DNA from: Streptomyces sp. NBC_01275
GTDB taxonomy: Bacteria; Actinomycetota; Actinomycetes; Streptomycetales; Streptomycetaceae
Reading direction: 5' to 3'
Length of the DNA stretch: 64,000 nt
Assembly (NCBI RefSeq): GCF_026340655.1
Contig: NZ_JAPEOZ010000001.1
Span: 1,054,001 to 1,118,000 of the forward strand
How positions within the stretch are numbered: position 1 is the first letter of the stretch; the number at the start of each line of letters is the position of its first letter. Shown piece after piece: positions 36,765 to 46,551 of this stretch. The position numbers and the translations under genes are program-made. The notes beneath the pieces are model-generated. The model was not told the DNA's origin and made no database searches. It saw only the letters and a program-made list of their open reading frames with translations.

Positions 36765-38930
36765 TCAGCCCAGCGCTGCGAGCACCTCTCGGGCGCGTGC
36801 CCGCAGTCGTTCGTCGTTGCGGACGATCTCGCCCTCCAGGCCCGACCGGATCACGCGCAGGTCCCGTTCCGCCAGCTCGGCGAGTCTGCGGGCGTGGTCG
36901 GCGGTCAGGGCGCCGCCGCCCAGGGCGAGGAGCGCGTCGCACGCGCCCTGCGCGTCCGCCTCCTGTTCGGCCGAGGTGAGCACGACGCCGGCCAGCGCCG
37001 GACGGTCCAGGGTGTCCGGGTCGGCGACGGCCACGAGGGCGAGCACGGCGGTCGGCGCCTGTTCGGGGTCGGCGAGCAACGCCTCCAGCCGGGGCACGAG
37101 CGGACGTCCGGCCGGCCCGAGGAGGGCGGCCGCCCGCGCGGCCCGTATCGCGCTCCACCGGAACCACACGCTGCCGGCCGCCCGGACGAAGACCGAGTCC
37201 AGCACCGGGACCACGGTCTCGGCGTCCCCGGTGATCCGCCAGAGGGCCTCGGCCACCGCCACGTCGGCGTCGAGCACGGGCGAGACGCACTGATCCTCCG
37301 CGGTGCTGAGCGCGGCACGCAGCGACTCGGCCAACAGCTGCGCCCGCGCGCCCAGTTCACCCGCGGCGACGGCCGCGAACCTGACGCCGTCCCGCTTGCC
37401 CGCGAGGTCGTGCGCCAGCCGGGCCAGCAGCTCCGTCGGCTCGCCGGTCAGGTCGTACAGGGCCCGGGCGACGGCGAGCGGCCCGTCGTCGGCGTGTGCG
37501 CGCAGCGCCTCCACGGCGCGTCGGCGCTCGTCGGGCGGGCAGTCGGCGGCGACCGCCGCGACGGCCGTGGCCGCGGGCTGCGGATGACTGGCGAGGGCCT
37601 CGCACAGCTCGGGCAGCGCGGGGGCGGCCGCCGGGCCCCACCGCCGCAGCAGCGCCAGCAGCTGGAACGGCTCGTTGCCGGAGAGGCCGCCCGAGGCCAG
37701 CCGGGCGCGGACGGCGGTCAGCAGCTCCGCGTCGAACGGGAAGGGCGCGTCGACCGGAACCCGGAACCCGGCGGCCGCGTACAAGGCCTGGGGCCGCCGT
37801 CCGAGCCCTTCGGCGAGCAGCGGAGCCGCCCGGTCCGGTGCGACGAGGACCAGCGCGACGAGCGCACGGTCGGCGAGGTCGTCGGCAGGTCCTCCAGCAG
37901 GTCCTTCGGCACGCTCGTCGGCATCGTCCTTCGTCGTCAGGGCGACGAGTGCCGGGGCGGCTGCCGCCGCGGCCGGTCCCAGCGTCGCGAGGAGGGACAG
38001 CACCTCGCGCGCCGAGTCCGCGTCGTCGAGCAGCCCGAGCAGCGTCGGCAGCAGCGGTCCGCCGACGCCTCGTGAGACACGGACGGCCTCGGCGGCCGCC
38101 CAGGCGGCCTCGGCCACGACCTCGGGCCGTTCGTCGCGCAGGGCGGCGACCAGCAGATCGGCCGTCGCGGCGAGGTCGTGGTCCGTGCCCCGGCACAGCA
38201 GTTCCGCGACGACCCACCGCAGCGGCTCCGCACGGTCCAGGTCGAACCGCTCACCACCGAGCTCGCTCGCGGGCAGCACGGAGAGCATGGCGCTGTGGTG
38301 TTCCGCGCCCCAGGCGACTCCCGCGTCCAGGGAGGCGAGGACGGCGGCGAGCCGGAGCTGTGCCGGCCGGTCCGGGGCCAGCAGCTCCGCGGCGAGGACG
38401 GCGACGTCCGCGGCCTCCACCCGGGCCAGGGCGCCGAGGAGTTCCGCCCGCACCAGCGGTTCCGGTTCCTCCGCCCAGCGCTCGCGCAAGGCGGGCAGCA
38501 CGTCGTGCGCCGCGCGGGTGTGCGCCACGGCCCACGCGGCGGCCTGCCGTACGCCGGGGTCGGCGTCCCTCAACAGCGGTATGAGCAAAGGCAGTTGTGC
38601 GGTCACCGCGGCGCGCACGGCGCCCGGCGGGACGCCGTGCTCGTCCTCGCTCTCGGCCATGCCCCCGAGCAGCAGCAGGACGTCGGCCGTCCTGTGCCCG
38701 GCCGCCGCGATCCGCGCCAGGAAGGGCGCGACCTCGGCGCTGGCCGCGTAGACGGTGCCCTGGTGCAACACGCTGCCGTACAGATCCGAGACGGCCCCCT
38801 CCGCGATGTCGGCGTCGTCGCCCGCGAGGGCCCGCAGCAGATCGGGCAGATCCTCGGCGCCGCCGTAGGCATGGGTGGCGTCGGCCCACGGGTGGGCGTC
38901 CAGGCCGTCGAGTGCGCGTACGAGATCCAT
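36765..38930 (-). CDS. HEAT-repeat protein, function unknown
   Basis: A 721-residue, almost entirely helical protein. Repeating patterns such as L-R-D-A-D-P-G-V-R-Q-A-A-A-W-A-V-A, P-L-V-R-A-E-L-L-G-A-L-A and E-V-V-A-E-A-A-W-A-A-A are HEAT-type repeats, and they cover most of the length. It opens M-D-L-V-R-A-L-D-G-L-D-A-H-P-W and A-T-H-A-Y-G-G-A-E-D-L-P-D-L-L-R-A-L, as in other Streptomyces HEAT proteins. No signal peptide, transmembrane helix or catalytic motif was seen, so it is probably a cytoplasmic scaffold. The start ATG 38930 removes a 67-residue upstream extension that reads as spacer. It is divergent from ligA. Confidence 0.82.
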   Translation of the reverse strand: MDLVRALDGLDAHPWADATHAYGGAEDLPDLLRALAGDDADIAEGAVSDLYGSVLHQGTVYAASAEVAPFLARIAAAGHRTADVLLLLGGMAESEDEHGVPPGAVRAAVTAQLPLLIPLLRDADPGVRQAAAWAVAHTRAAHDVLPALRERWAEEPEPLVRAELLGALARVEAADVAVLAAELLAPDRPAQLRLAAVLASLDAGVAWGAEHHSAMLSVLPASELGGERFDLDRAEPLRWVVAELLCRGTDHDLAATADLLVAALRDERPEVVAEAAWAAAEAVRVSRGVGGPLLPTLLGLLDDADSAREVLSLLATLGPAAAAAAPALVALTTKDDADERAEGPAGGPADDLADRALVALVLVAPDRAAPLLAEGLGRRPQALYAAAGFRVPVDAPFPFDAELLTAVRARLASGGLSGNEPFQLLALLRRWGPAAAPALPELCEALASHPQPAATAVAAVAADCPPDERRRAVEALRAHADDGPLAVARALYDLTGEPTELLARLAHDLAGKRDGVRFAAVAAGELGARAQLLAESLRAALSTAEDQCVSPVLDADVAVAEALWRITGDAETVVPVLDSVFVRAAGSVWFRWSAIRAARAAALLGPAGRPLVPRLEALLADPEQAPTAVLALVAVADPDTLDRPALAGVVLTSAEQEADAQGACDALLALGGGALTADHARRLAELAERDLRVIRSGLEGEIVRNDERLRARAREVLAALG

Positions 38931-39120
38931 GCCCGGATCATGGCAGGCGGGTCTGACATTGATGCTGATACTCAGGTCCCGGTGGCCGTGGCTCGGGGTC
39001 TGACTGACGCCCTGCTGGGTTGTCTTCCGGTTGTTCTGTCCGGCCGCCGGGACCTGTTCAACGCCCCCTGAGGCCCCGCCAGGCCCTACGCGGACGGCGT
39101 TGTCAGTGGTGGCGTGCAGG

Positions 39121-41238
39121 ATGGCCGACATGACGACTCCTGCAGCTGTACTCGTGGACGCCGCCGCCTACGCCCAGGCGGTCGAGGACGCGGTGAAGGC
39201 CTCGGCCGCCTACTACACGGGCGGCACGTCGGTCCTGGACGACGACGCCTACGACCGCCTCGTGCGCGGCATCGCGCAGTGGGAGACCGACCATCCCGAC
39301 GAGGTGCTGCCCGACTCGCCGACGGGGAAGGTGGCCGGCGGGGCAGTGGAGGGGGACGTTCCGCACACGGTGGCGATGCTGAGCCTGGACAACGTGTTCT
39401 CGCCGGAGGAGTTCACCGCGTGGACCGCGTCGCTCGCGCGGCGGATCGGCCACGAGGCGGAGCGGTTCAGCGTGGAGCCGAAGCTGGACGGTCTGGCGAT
39501 CGCGGCCCGCTACACCCAAGGCCGCCTCGACCGGCTGATCACGCGGGGCGACGGGACGGCCGGGGAGGACGTGTCGCACGCGATCGGCACCGTCGAGGGC
39601 CTGCCGGCCGAGCTCGCCGAGCCCGTCACCGTCGAAGTGCGCGGCGAAGTCCTGATGACGACCGCCCAGTTCGAGCACGCCAACGAGGTCCGCACCGCGC
39701 ACGGCGGGGCGCCGTTCGCGAACCCGCGCAACGCCGCCGCGGGCACCCTGCGGGCCAGAGACCGCGCCTACACGGTGCCGATGACGTTCTTCGCGTACGG
39801 CCTGCTGCCCCACGCCGGCACCGAGCCGGCGCTCGCCGCGCGGCTGTCCGGCCTCGCGCACAGCGAGCTCATGGCCCAGGCGGCCGCGTACGGGGTGAAC
39901 ACCACCGCGTCCACCGCCGTCCCCGGCGTCACGGCCGCCGGCGTCGAGGAGGTCCTGGCCCGGGTGGAGGAGATCGCCGCCCTGCGTCCGGGGCTGCCGT
40001 TCGGGATCGACGGGATCGTCGTCAAGGCCGATCTGGCCGCCGACCAACAGGCCGCCGGATCCGGATCGCGCGCCCCACGCTGGGCGACCGCCTACAAACT
40101 GCGCACCGTGGAGAAGATCACCCGGCTCCTGGCCGTGGAGTGGAACGTGGGCCGTACGGGCGTCATCGCCCCCCGCGCCGTCCTGGAGCCGGTCGAGATC
40201 GACGGCTCCACCATCACCTACGCCACCCTCCACAACCCGGCCGACATCACCCGCCGTGACCTGCGCCTGGGCGACCACGTCATGGTGCACCGGGCCGGCG
40301 ACGTCATCCCCCGCGTCGAAGCGCCCGTCGCGCACCTGCGCACCGGCGAGGAGCAGACCATCGTCTTCCCCGAGACCTGCCCCCGCTGCGGCTCCGCCAT
40401 CGACACCGGCGAGCAGCGCTGGCGCTGTGCGAACGGCCGCGACTGCCACCTCGTCGCCTCCCTCTCCTACGCCGCCGGACGCGACCAGCTCGACGTCGAA
40501 GGCCTGGGCCACACCCGGGTCGTCCAGCTCGTCGAGGCCGGGCTGGTCACCGACCTCGCCGACCTGTTCGCCCTCACCCGCGACCAGTTGCTCGGCCTGG
40601 AGCGGATGGGCGAGACCAGCACCGACAACCTGCTCGCCGCGCTCGACACGGCCAAGGCGCAGCCGCTGTCCCGGGTGCTGTGCGCACTCGGCGTGCGCGG
40701 CACCGGCCGCTCCATGTCCCGCCGTATCGCACGGCACTTCGCCACCATGGACGCGATCCGCGCCGCCGACGCCGAGGCGATGCAGCGGGTCGAGGGCATC
40801 GGCACCGAGAAGGCCCCGTCCATCGTCGCCGAACTCGTCGAACTCGCCCCGCTCATCGACAGACTCGCAGCGGCGGGCGTCAACATGACCGAGCCCGGGG
40901 CCACTCCGCCCGCCCCCACGGACGCCGACGCCGACAGCGGCGTCGATGGCGCGACGGCCGCCCCGGAAGCCGCGGACGGACCGCTCGCCGGAATGACGGT
41001 CGTGGTCACCGGCGCGATGACCGGCCCCCTGGAGAAGCTCAGCCGCAACCAGATGAACGAGCTCATCGAACGCGCCGGCGGCCGCTCCTCCTCCAGCGTC
41101 TCCAAGAAGACCGCCCTGGTCGTCGCCGGCGAATCCGCCGGCTCCAAGCGGACCAAGGCCGAGACCCTCGGCGTCCGCCTCGCCACCCCGGACGAGTTCG
41201 CCGTCCTGGTCGCCGACTACCTCGACGCGACGGCGTAG
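39121..41238 (+). CDS. ligA: NAD-dependent DNA ligase (LigA family, diverged)
   Basis: A 705-residue ligase with all modules in order: Ia domain ([15 protein letters not shown]), adenylation domain with active Lys121 in [17 protein letters not shown], and [13 protein letters not shown]. The OB fold, the four-Cys zinc finger (C-P-R-C-G to R-C-A-N-G-R-D-C), helix-hairpin-helix repeats and a C-terminal BRCT domain (V-V-V-T-G-A-M-T-G) follow. The zinc-finger end is R-D-C-H-L-V and lacks the usual C-P-A-Q, and the linker before BRCT is long and Ala/Asp-rich. These differences suggest a second ligase specialised for repair, not the essential housekeeping copy, but that is inference. ATG 39121 or 39130 starts the conserved region. 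Confidence 0.93.
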   Translation: MADMTTPAAVLVDAAAYAQAVEDAVKASAAYYTGGTSVLDDDAYDRLVRGIAQWETDHPDEVLPDSPTGKVAGGAVEGDVPHTVAMLSLDNVFSPEEFTAWTASLARRIGHEAERFSVEPKLDGLAIAARYTQGRLDRLITRGDGTAGEDVSHAIGTVEGLPAELAEPVTVEVRGEVLMTTAQFEHANEVRTAHGGAPFANPRNAAAGTLRARDRAYTVPMTFFAYGLLPHAGTEPALAARLSGLAHSELMAQAAAYGVNTTASTAVPGVTAAGVEEVLARVEEIAALRPGLPFGIDGIVVKADLAADQQAAGSGSRAPRWATAYKLRTVEKITRLLAVEWNVGRTGVIAPRAVLEPVEIDGSTITYATLHNPADITRRDLRLGDHVMVHRAGDVIPRVEAPVAHLRTGEEQTIVFPETCPRCGSAIDTGEQRWRCANGRDCHLVASLSYAAGRDQLDVEGLGHTRVVQLVEAGLVTDLADLFALTRDQLLGLERMGETSTDNLLAALDTAKAQPLSRVLCALGVRGTGRSMSRRIARHFATMDAIRAADAEAMQRVEGIGTEKAPSIVAELVELAPLIDRLAAAGVNMTEPGATPPAPTDADADSGVDGATAAPEAADGPLAGMTVVVTGAMTGPLEKLSRNQMNELIERAGGRSSSSVSKKTALVVAGESAGSKRTKAETLGVRLATPDEFAVLVADYLDATA

Positions 41239-41263
41239 CGACACCTTCGGTTCTCACGTCCGT

Positions 41264-42187
41264 TCATTCCGTGAGCCGACGCGCCCGATTCGCCTCGCGG
41301 CTGAGGGACCAGGCGTCGGCCACCGGTCCCAGGTGAGCGAGCTTGTCCGGGTTCATCACCGAGCGGATGGTCTGGATCCGGCCGTCGAGCACGTCGAGCG
41401 TCCAGGTGTTGAGCACCTTGTCGTCCCGGTCGCGGAAGACCGCGCCCGGCCGGCCGTTCACCTCGTGCGGCTCCAGCGTCACGTCGATCCGCACGAGCAC
41501 AGGGAAGTACGAGGTGAGCAGCCGGACCACGGGGTCGGCGCCGATGATCGCCCTGGCCAGCTGCGGGGCCTTGCCGCCGCCGTCCCCGACCAGCGACACG
41601 TCGGCGGCGAGCAGCTCCCGCAGGCAGGCGACGTCGCCTTCCCGGAGCGCCTCGAAGAACCGCGCCGCCAGTTCCTCCCGCTCCCGGCGGTCCGCCTCGA
41701 ACCGCGGACGGCCCGCGTCCATGTGCCGCCGCGCCCGCACCGCGAGCTGGCGGCACGCCGTCTCCGAGCGCCCCACGGCCGAGGCGACCTCGGGGAAGCC
41801 GAAGGCGAACACCTCCCGCAGCACGAAGACCGCCCGCTCCAGCGGGCTGAGGCGTTCGAGCAGCAGCAGGGCCGCCATCGACACCGAGTCGGCCAGCTCC
41901 GCCGAGCGCTCCGGATCCTCGTAGGGGTCGGTGAGCAGCGGCTCGGGGAGCCACTCGCCGACGTAGTTCTCCCGCCGGACACGGGCCGAGCGCAGCACGT
42001 CGATCGAGACCCGGGTCACCGTGGCCGAGAGGAAGGCCTTGGTCGACGTGGGCCGGGTCGGGGAGACCTCGTAGCGCAGCCAGGTCTCCTGAACCGCGTC
42101 CTCCGCCTCGCTCACACTGCCCAGGATCCGGTAGGCGATGGAGAACAGCAGAGGCCGCAGTTCCTCGAACTCCTCGACTCGGGTCAC
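41264..42187 (-). CDS. ECF sigma factor, SigJ type with SnoaL-like C-terminal domain
   Basis: A 307-residue sigma factor. Region 2 reads R-P-L-L-F-S-I-A-Y-R-I-L-G-S-V-S-E-A-E-D-A-V-Q-E-T-W-L-R, region 4 L-S-P-L-E-R-A-V-F-V-L-R-E-V-F-A-F-G-F-P-E-V-A, and the C-terminal 130 residues form a SnoaL/NTF2-like domain ending H-L-G-P-V-A. This is the SigJ (ECF41-like) architecture, where the extension controls activity in place of a separate anti-sigma factor. GTG 42187 is chosen because AGGAAGGG precedes it; an in-frame ATG at 42247 exists. Convergent with ligA. Target regulon is unknown; SigJ genes often sit beside a carboxymuconolactone-decarboxylase-like gene, absent here. Confidence 0.93.
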   Translation of the reverse strand: MTRVEEFEELRPLLFSIAYRILGSVSEAEDAVQETWLRYEVSPTRPTSTKAFLSATVTRVSIDVLRSARVRRENYVGEWLPEPLLTDPYEDPERSAELADSVSMAALLLLERLSPLERAVFVLREVFAFGFPEVASAVGRSETACRQLAVRARRHMDAGRPRFEADRREREELAARFFEALREGDVACLRELLAADVSLVGDGGGKAPQLARAIIGADPVVRLLTSYFPVLVRIDVTLEPHEVNGRPGAVFRDRDDKVLNTWTLDVLDGRIQTIRSVMNPDKLAHLGPVADAWSLSREANRARRLTE

Positions 42188-42269
42188 GTCAGCCCTTCCT
42201 TTCCTCGTCTCGTACCTGAGACGAGACAGCCGGGCCGACTGTGACATGAGCGGGACGCCCGTCCGGGGG

Positions 42270-43268
42270 TCAGCGGGTGGCGAGGAGTTCGAGCGTGTCG
42301 ATCACACGGTTGGAGAAACCCCACTCGTTGTCGTACCAGGCGACCACCTTCACGTGCCGGCCGTCGACCCGGGTGAGGGCCGAGTCGAAGATCGACGAGG
42401 CCGGATTGCCCGTGATGTCGGAGGACACGAGCGGGAAGTCCGAGTACTCGAGGATGCCGGCGAGCGGCCCGTCCGCCGCGGCGCGGTACGCCGTCAGCAC
42501 GTCGTCGCGCGTCACGTCACGGGCGACGGTCGTGTTGAGCTCGACGATCGAGCCCACCGGAACCGGCACCCGGATCGAGTCGCCCGACAGCTTGCCGGCC
42601 AGGTTCGGCAGCACGAGGCCGATCGCCTTGGCGGCGCCCGTCGTGGTCGGCACGATGTTGACGGCGGCGGCTCGGGCGCGACGCGCGTCGCGGTGCGGAC
42701 CGTCCAGCAGGTTCTGCTCCTGCGTGTAGGCGTGCACCGTCGTCATGAAACCGTGCTCGATCCCGGCGAGCTCGTCGAGTACCGCGGCCAGCGGTGCGAG
42801 CGCGTTGGTCGTGCACGAGGCGTTCGACACGATCGTGTGCAGGGCCGGGTCGTAGACGTCGCTGTTGACGCCGTACGCCAGCGTGACGTCGGCACCGTCC
42901 GACGGCGCGCTGACCAGCACCTTCTTCGCGCCCGCGTCGAGGTGGGCGCCGGCGGCCTTGGCCGACGTGAAGCGGCCGGTCGCTTCGAGGACGAGGTCGA
43001 CGCCGAGTTCGGCCCACGGCAGCTGCGCCGGTTCACGCTCGGCGAGCACCTTGATGCGACGGCCGTCGACGACGAGGTCGTCCCCGTCGACGGTCACCGG
43101 GCGCCCGAGCCGGCCGGCCGTCGTGTCGTAGGCGAGCAGTCGCGCGAGGGCGGCGGGCTCCGTGAGGTCGTTGACGGCGACGATCTCGAGGGCGCTGTCG
43201 CGTTCGAGCAGCGCGCGCAGCACGTTGCGTCCGATGCGGCCGAATCCGTTGATGGCGATGCGAGTCAT
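42270..43268 (-). CDS. gap: Glyceraldehyde-3-phosphate dehydrogenase, type I
   Basis: A 332-residue NAD-dependent dehydrogenase. It opens R-I-A-I-N-G-F-G-R-I-G-R (Rossmann loop), has the catalytic Cys152 in S-N-A-S-C-T-T-N, and ends with W-Y-D-N-E-W-G-F-S-N-R. GAAGGGAC sits 5 bases before ATG 43268, which excludes the in-frame ATG at 43340. It lies 108 bp downstream of a GlxA-like regulator on the same strand. No pgk or tpi is adjacent, so it is probably an accessory copy and not the glycolytic operon gene. Confidence 0.96.
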   Translation of the reverse strand: MTRIAINGFGRIGRNVLRALLERDSALEIVAVNDLTEPAALARLLAYDTTAGRLGRPVTVDGDDLVVDGRRIKVLAEREPAQLPWAELGVDLVLEATGRFTSAKAAGAHLDAGAKKVLVSAPSDGADVTLAYGVNSDVYDPALHTIVSNASCTTNALAPLAAVLDELAGIEHGFMTTVHAYTQEQNLLDGPHRDARRARAAAVNIVPTTTGAAKAIGLVLPNLAGKLSGDSIRVPVPVGSIVELNTTVARDVTRDDVLTAYRAAADGPLAGILEYSDFPLVSSDITGNPASSIFDSALTRVDGRHVKVVAWYDNEWGFSNRVIDTLELLATR

Positions 43269-43376
43269 GAATGCTGTCCCTTCGGTTCGCCACCAAGGCT
43301 CGCTCGCGGCGTCCGCCGCTGACAGTGGCGGGATCGCCATGGTTCAAAAGGATCGCGCCAGGTGCCGCCGGCGGGG

Positions 43377-44333
43377 CTACTCGCCCTGGGCGAAGGTGCG
43401 CCGATACTCGCTCGGCGTGGTGCCGAGGATGCGCTGGAAGTGCAGCCGCAGATTCGCTCCGGTGCCGAGGCCGACGTCGGCGGCGATCTGCTCGACGCCT
43501 CGCTGTGAGCGTTCGAGCAGCTCACGGGCCATGTCGATACGGGCTCGCATGACCCACTGCAGGGGCGTGTACCCGGTCTCCTCCACGAAGCGCCGCGAGA
43601 ACGTGCGCGGCGAGACCGCTGCCTGCCGGGCCAGTATCTCGAGGGTGAGGGGCTCGTCGAGCCGGTGCAGCGCCCACTCGCGGGTGTCGGCGAACCGCTC
43701 GCCCAGCGGCTCGGGCACGCTGCGCGGCACGTACTGCGCCTGACCGCCGCTGCGGTAGGGGGCCGCGACCAGTCGCCGGGCCGCGTGGTTCGATGCGGCC
43801 ACCCCGAGGTCGCCGCGCAGAATGTGCAGGCACAGGTCGATGCCCGAGGCGGCGCCGGCCGACGTCAGCACGCTGCCCTCGTCGACGAACAGAACGTTCT
43901 CGTCGACCTGGACGAGCGGATGCCTCGCCACCAGCGCCCGCGTGTAGTGCCAGTGCGTCGTGGCACGCCTGCCGTCGAGCAGGCCGGTCGCGGCGAGCGC
44001 GAAGGCGCCCGTCGAGATGGCGGCGAGCCGCGCGCCGCGGGCGTGGGCGGCGATCAGCGCATCGACGACGGCCTGCGGCGGATCGTCGCGGTCCGGGAAC
44101 CGATAACCGGGGATGAAGACGATGTCCGCCCACGCCAGCGCGTCAAGGCCATGGGCGACGTGGTACGAAAGGCCGTCGCCGCCGGTCACAAGACCAGGCG
44201 CCGCGCCGCACAGCCGCACCTCGTACGGCATGCTCGCGCGCGTGGAGAACACCTGCGCGGGGATTCCGACGTCGAGCGGCTTCGCACCCTCGAGCACGAG
44301 AACGGCGACGCGACGCAGGCGGGAGGCTGACAC
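43377..44333 (-). CDS. GlxA/AraC-family regulator with DJ-1/PfpI domain
   Basis: A 318-residue regulator: an N-terminal class I glutamine amidotransferase-like (DJ-1/PfpI) domain (V-A-V-L-V-L-E-G-A-K-P-L-D-V) and a C-terminal AraC double helix-turn-helix (L-A-R-Q-A-A-V-S-P-R-T-F-S-R-R-F, then G-V-E-Q-I-A-A-D-V-G-L-G-T-G-A-N-L-R-L-H-F). The nucleophile elbow, usually V-C-T-G-A-F, reads I-S-T-G-A-F, so the conserved Cys is Ser. It precedes gap with the same orientation and probably controls it. The T-T-H-W-H-Y motif is typical of the family. Confidence 0.92.
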   Translation of the reverse strand: MSASRLRRVAVLVLEGAKPLDVGIPAQVFSTRASMPYEVRLCGAAPGLVTGGDGLSYHVAHGLDALAWADIVFIPGYRFPDRDDPPQAVVDALIAAHARGARLAAISTGAFALAATGLLDGRRATTHWHYTRALVARHPLVQVDENVLFVDEGSVLTSAGAASGIDLCLHILRGDLGVAASNHAARRLVAAPYRSGGQAQYVPRSVPEPLGERFADTREWALHRLDEPLTLEILARQAAVSPRTFSRRFVEETGYTPLQWVMRARIDMARELLERSQRGVEQIAADVGLGTGANLRLHFQRILGTTPSEYRRTFAQGE

Positions 44334-44550
44334 GGAGCCAGGGTACGCAGCGGTGCGGGCCGATCGGGGCCGTCCTGGCCCCGGTCGCCGTCAGTGCCGC
44401 GGGATCGTCCATCGTCCAGGGCAGATCCGGACCCGGTCGCCGGGCCGCCGGAGCCGCCGGAGCCGCGACGAAGGGGTCGCCGCCGCGCTCCCGGCGGTGC
44501 GTCTCAACAGCCGGCGGCGGGTGGGAGGTGGGGACCTGCTCGGACTCCGG

Positions 44551-46485
44551 TCAGCGGTCGTCGTCGGTGTCCCCTGGCGGTGAGCCGGGGGTCGGCAGCC
44601 ACACCCTCATCGTCGAGGGCCCGCGGTTCGCCCAGGAGTGGTACGGGACCAGGACGATCCCCGCAGGCTGGGCGGCCTGCGGACCGGACGGGGCGTCGAG
44701 CGGACGGTACGGCCAGAAGTCGTCGGGCTGTGCGTCGTACGCCGTGGTGTCTCCCGCGACCACGACGGTGTCGCCCGGCCCGTCCTGCGGCGCGGTCGAC
44801 GGGTCGGCTCGGACCGCGTCGACGTCGTGGCCGTTCGGCAGGTCGACGGACTCGGCGCAGTACACCAGGGGCCCGCGCTCGACGGCCATGGTGCCGCGTA
44901 CGGCGTCGACGCGCGGGTCGGGCACGGTCCAGCGGGGCCGTACGGGCAGGTCGAGCCGGATCTCGTCGCCGGGCCGGAAGACCCGGGTGATCGCGGCCGT
45001 GCCCGGGGCGACGGCTCGTCGGGACCCGTCGGGGGCGGTCAGCCACGCGGTGTCGCCCCGGGTCCAGTCGGGAACGCGCAGGGAGAGCGTCCATGGACGG
45101 TCCGGGGTGCGGTCGACGCGTACGGCGACGCTCCCGCCGTAGGGGTAGTCGGTGCGCACGCTCAGTGCGAGGCCGCCGGTGGCGATCTCCGCGTCGGCGT
45201 ACTGGTGGAGTTGGACGCCGTGGTCGTCGACCGTCGCCAGATACGCGGGCAGTTGGGCGAGGGTCCGGGCCACGTTGGTCGGGCAGCAGGACACCGCGAA
45301 CCAGGGGGCGCGCAGGCTCGACTCGGCGCGCGGACTGTCGGCGTCCACGGCCGGTACGGCGCCCCGGCGGCGCCGGTGCAAGGTGTTGGCGTAGAAGAAG
45401 GCGCGGCCGTCCTCGGACGGGGAGGTCGCGACCACGTTGAACAGGGTCCGCTCGGCCAGGTCGGCGAAGCGCGGCTCGCCGGTGGCGAGGAGCAGCCGCC
45501 AGCTGAGCATCACGGAGGCGACGCCGGCGCACGTCTCCGAGTAGGCGCGGTCGGGCGGCAGGACGAAGTCGTCGCCGAACGACTCGTCCCGGTGGTGGGA
45601 GCCCATGCCTCCGGTCAGATACGTCCGCCGGGCGACGGCCGCCTCCCACTGCCGTACGACCGCGGCCAGCAGGGCCTCGTCCCCGGTCTCGACGGCCACG
45701 TCGACGGCCCCGGACGCGAGGTAGAGGGCGCGGACGGCGTGCCCGCGCAGGCTCTTCGCCGCTCGGACGGGGACGTCGTCCTGGTAGTAGGCGCGGCCGA
45801 ACTCGATCTCGGCGAGCGTGCCGTGCCCGCGGCGGTCGACGAAGAGCGCCGCCTGGTCGAGATAGCGCTGCTCGCCCGTCGCCCGGGCCAGTTCGACCAG
45901 GGCCGTCTCGATCACGGGGTGTCCGCAGACGCGCTCGATGCCGCCCCGGCCGAAGACGGCGCACACCTGGTCCGCGGCGCGCCGGGCGATCTTCGCCAGC
46001 TCGCCCTCGCCGCGCGCCCGGATCTGGGCGACGCCCGCCTGGATCAGGTGCCCGTAGCAGTACAGTTCGTGGCCCCATTCGAGGTCGCTGTAACGGGGCT
46101 GCTGTCCGGGGCGGCCGAAGGCGGTGTTCAGATAGCCGTCCGGTTCCTGGGCGGGTGCGATGGTCTCGGTGAGCGCGGCGGTCTCCGCGTCGTGGCCGCC
46201 CTCCCAGGCCATGGCCTCCATCAGCTTGTAGACGTCCGAGTCGGCGAACTCTCGTCCGGTGCGGTCCCGTGGGATTCGCCCCTCGGCCGCTGCGCGGAAG
46301 TTGCCGATCCAGCCGACGCGTTGCATCCAGTCACGGCAGTGGTCGAGTGTGGCGGTCGCGTTGACGTGTCGACGCCGGGCCCAGAAGCCCCCGGTGATCC
46401 TGACCTCGTCGAGCCCCAGCGGCCGCAGCCGGCCTCGGGTCGGCGACGCCGGCAGGACGGGCGCCCCCGCCGTGTTCTCCCTCAC
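44551..46485 (-). CDS. GH127 beta-L-arabinofuranosidase
   Basis: A 644-residue (alpha/alpha)6-barrel enzyme of family GH127 (formerly DUF1680). The zinc/cysteine centre is complete: E317-T-C319 in Y-S-E-T-C-A and C400-C401 in V-S-C-C-P-T-N. These match the residues of the characterised bifidobacterial HypBA1, in which the first Cys of the pair is the nucleophile. The N-terminus has G-G-F-W-A-R-R-R and the middle has T-G-G-M-G-S. No signal peptide, so it acts on imported oligosaccharide. It is the fourth gene of the binding protein-permease-permease operon, 66 bp after the last permease. The likely product is L-arabinose from beta-L-arabinofuranosides found in plant extensins and some arabinans. 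Confidence 0.93.
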   Translation of the reverse strand: MRENTAGAPVLPASPTRGRLRPLGLDEVRITGGFWARRRHVNATATLDHCRDWMQRVGWIGNFRAAAEGRIPRDRTGREFADSDVYKLMEAMAWEGGHDAETAALTETIAPAQEPDGYLNTAFGRPGQQPRYSDLEWGHELYCYGHLIQAGVAQIRARGEGELAKIARRAADQVCAVFGRGGIERVCGHPVIETALVELARATGEQRYLDQAALFVDRRGHGTLAEIEFGRAYYQDDVPVRAAKSLRGHAVRALYLASGAVDVAVETGDEALLAAVVRQWEAAVARRTYLTGGMGSHHRDESFGDDFVLPPDRAYSETCAGVASVMLSWRLLLATGEPRFADLAERTLFNVVATSPSEDGRAFFYANTLHRRRRGAVPAVDADSPRAESSLRAPWFAVSCCPTNVARTLAQLPAYLATVDDHGVQLHQYADAEIATGGLALSVRTDYPYGGSVAVRVDRTPDRPWTLSLRVPDWTRGDTAWLTAPDGSRRAVAPGTAAITRVFRPGDEIRLDLPVRPRWTVPDPRVDAVRGTMAVERGPLVYCAESVDLPNGHDVDAVRADPSTAPQDGPGDTVVVAGDTTAYDAQPDDFWPYRPLDAPSGPQAAQPAGIVLVPYHSWANRGPSTMRVWLPTPGSPPGDTDDDR

Positions 46486-46551
46486 CAGTTCATGCCTTCG
46501 GTACGTCCCTTCAGCGGTCCTTCTCGATGGTTCGCCTCGGTTGTCCGTGCT

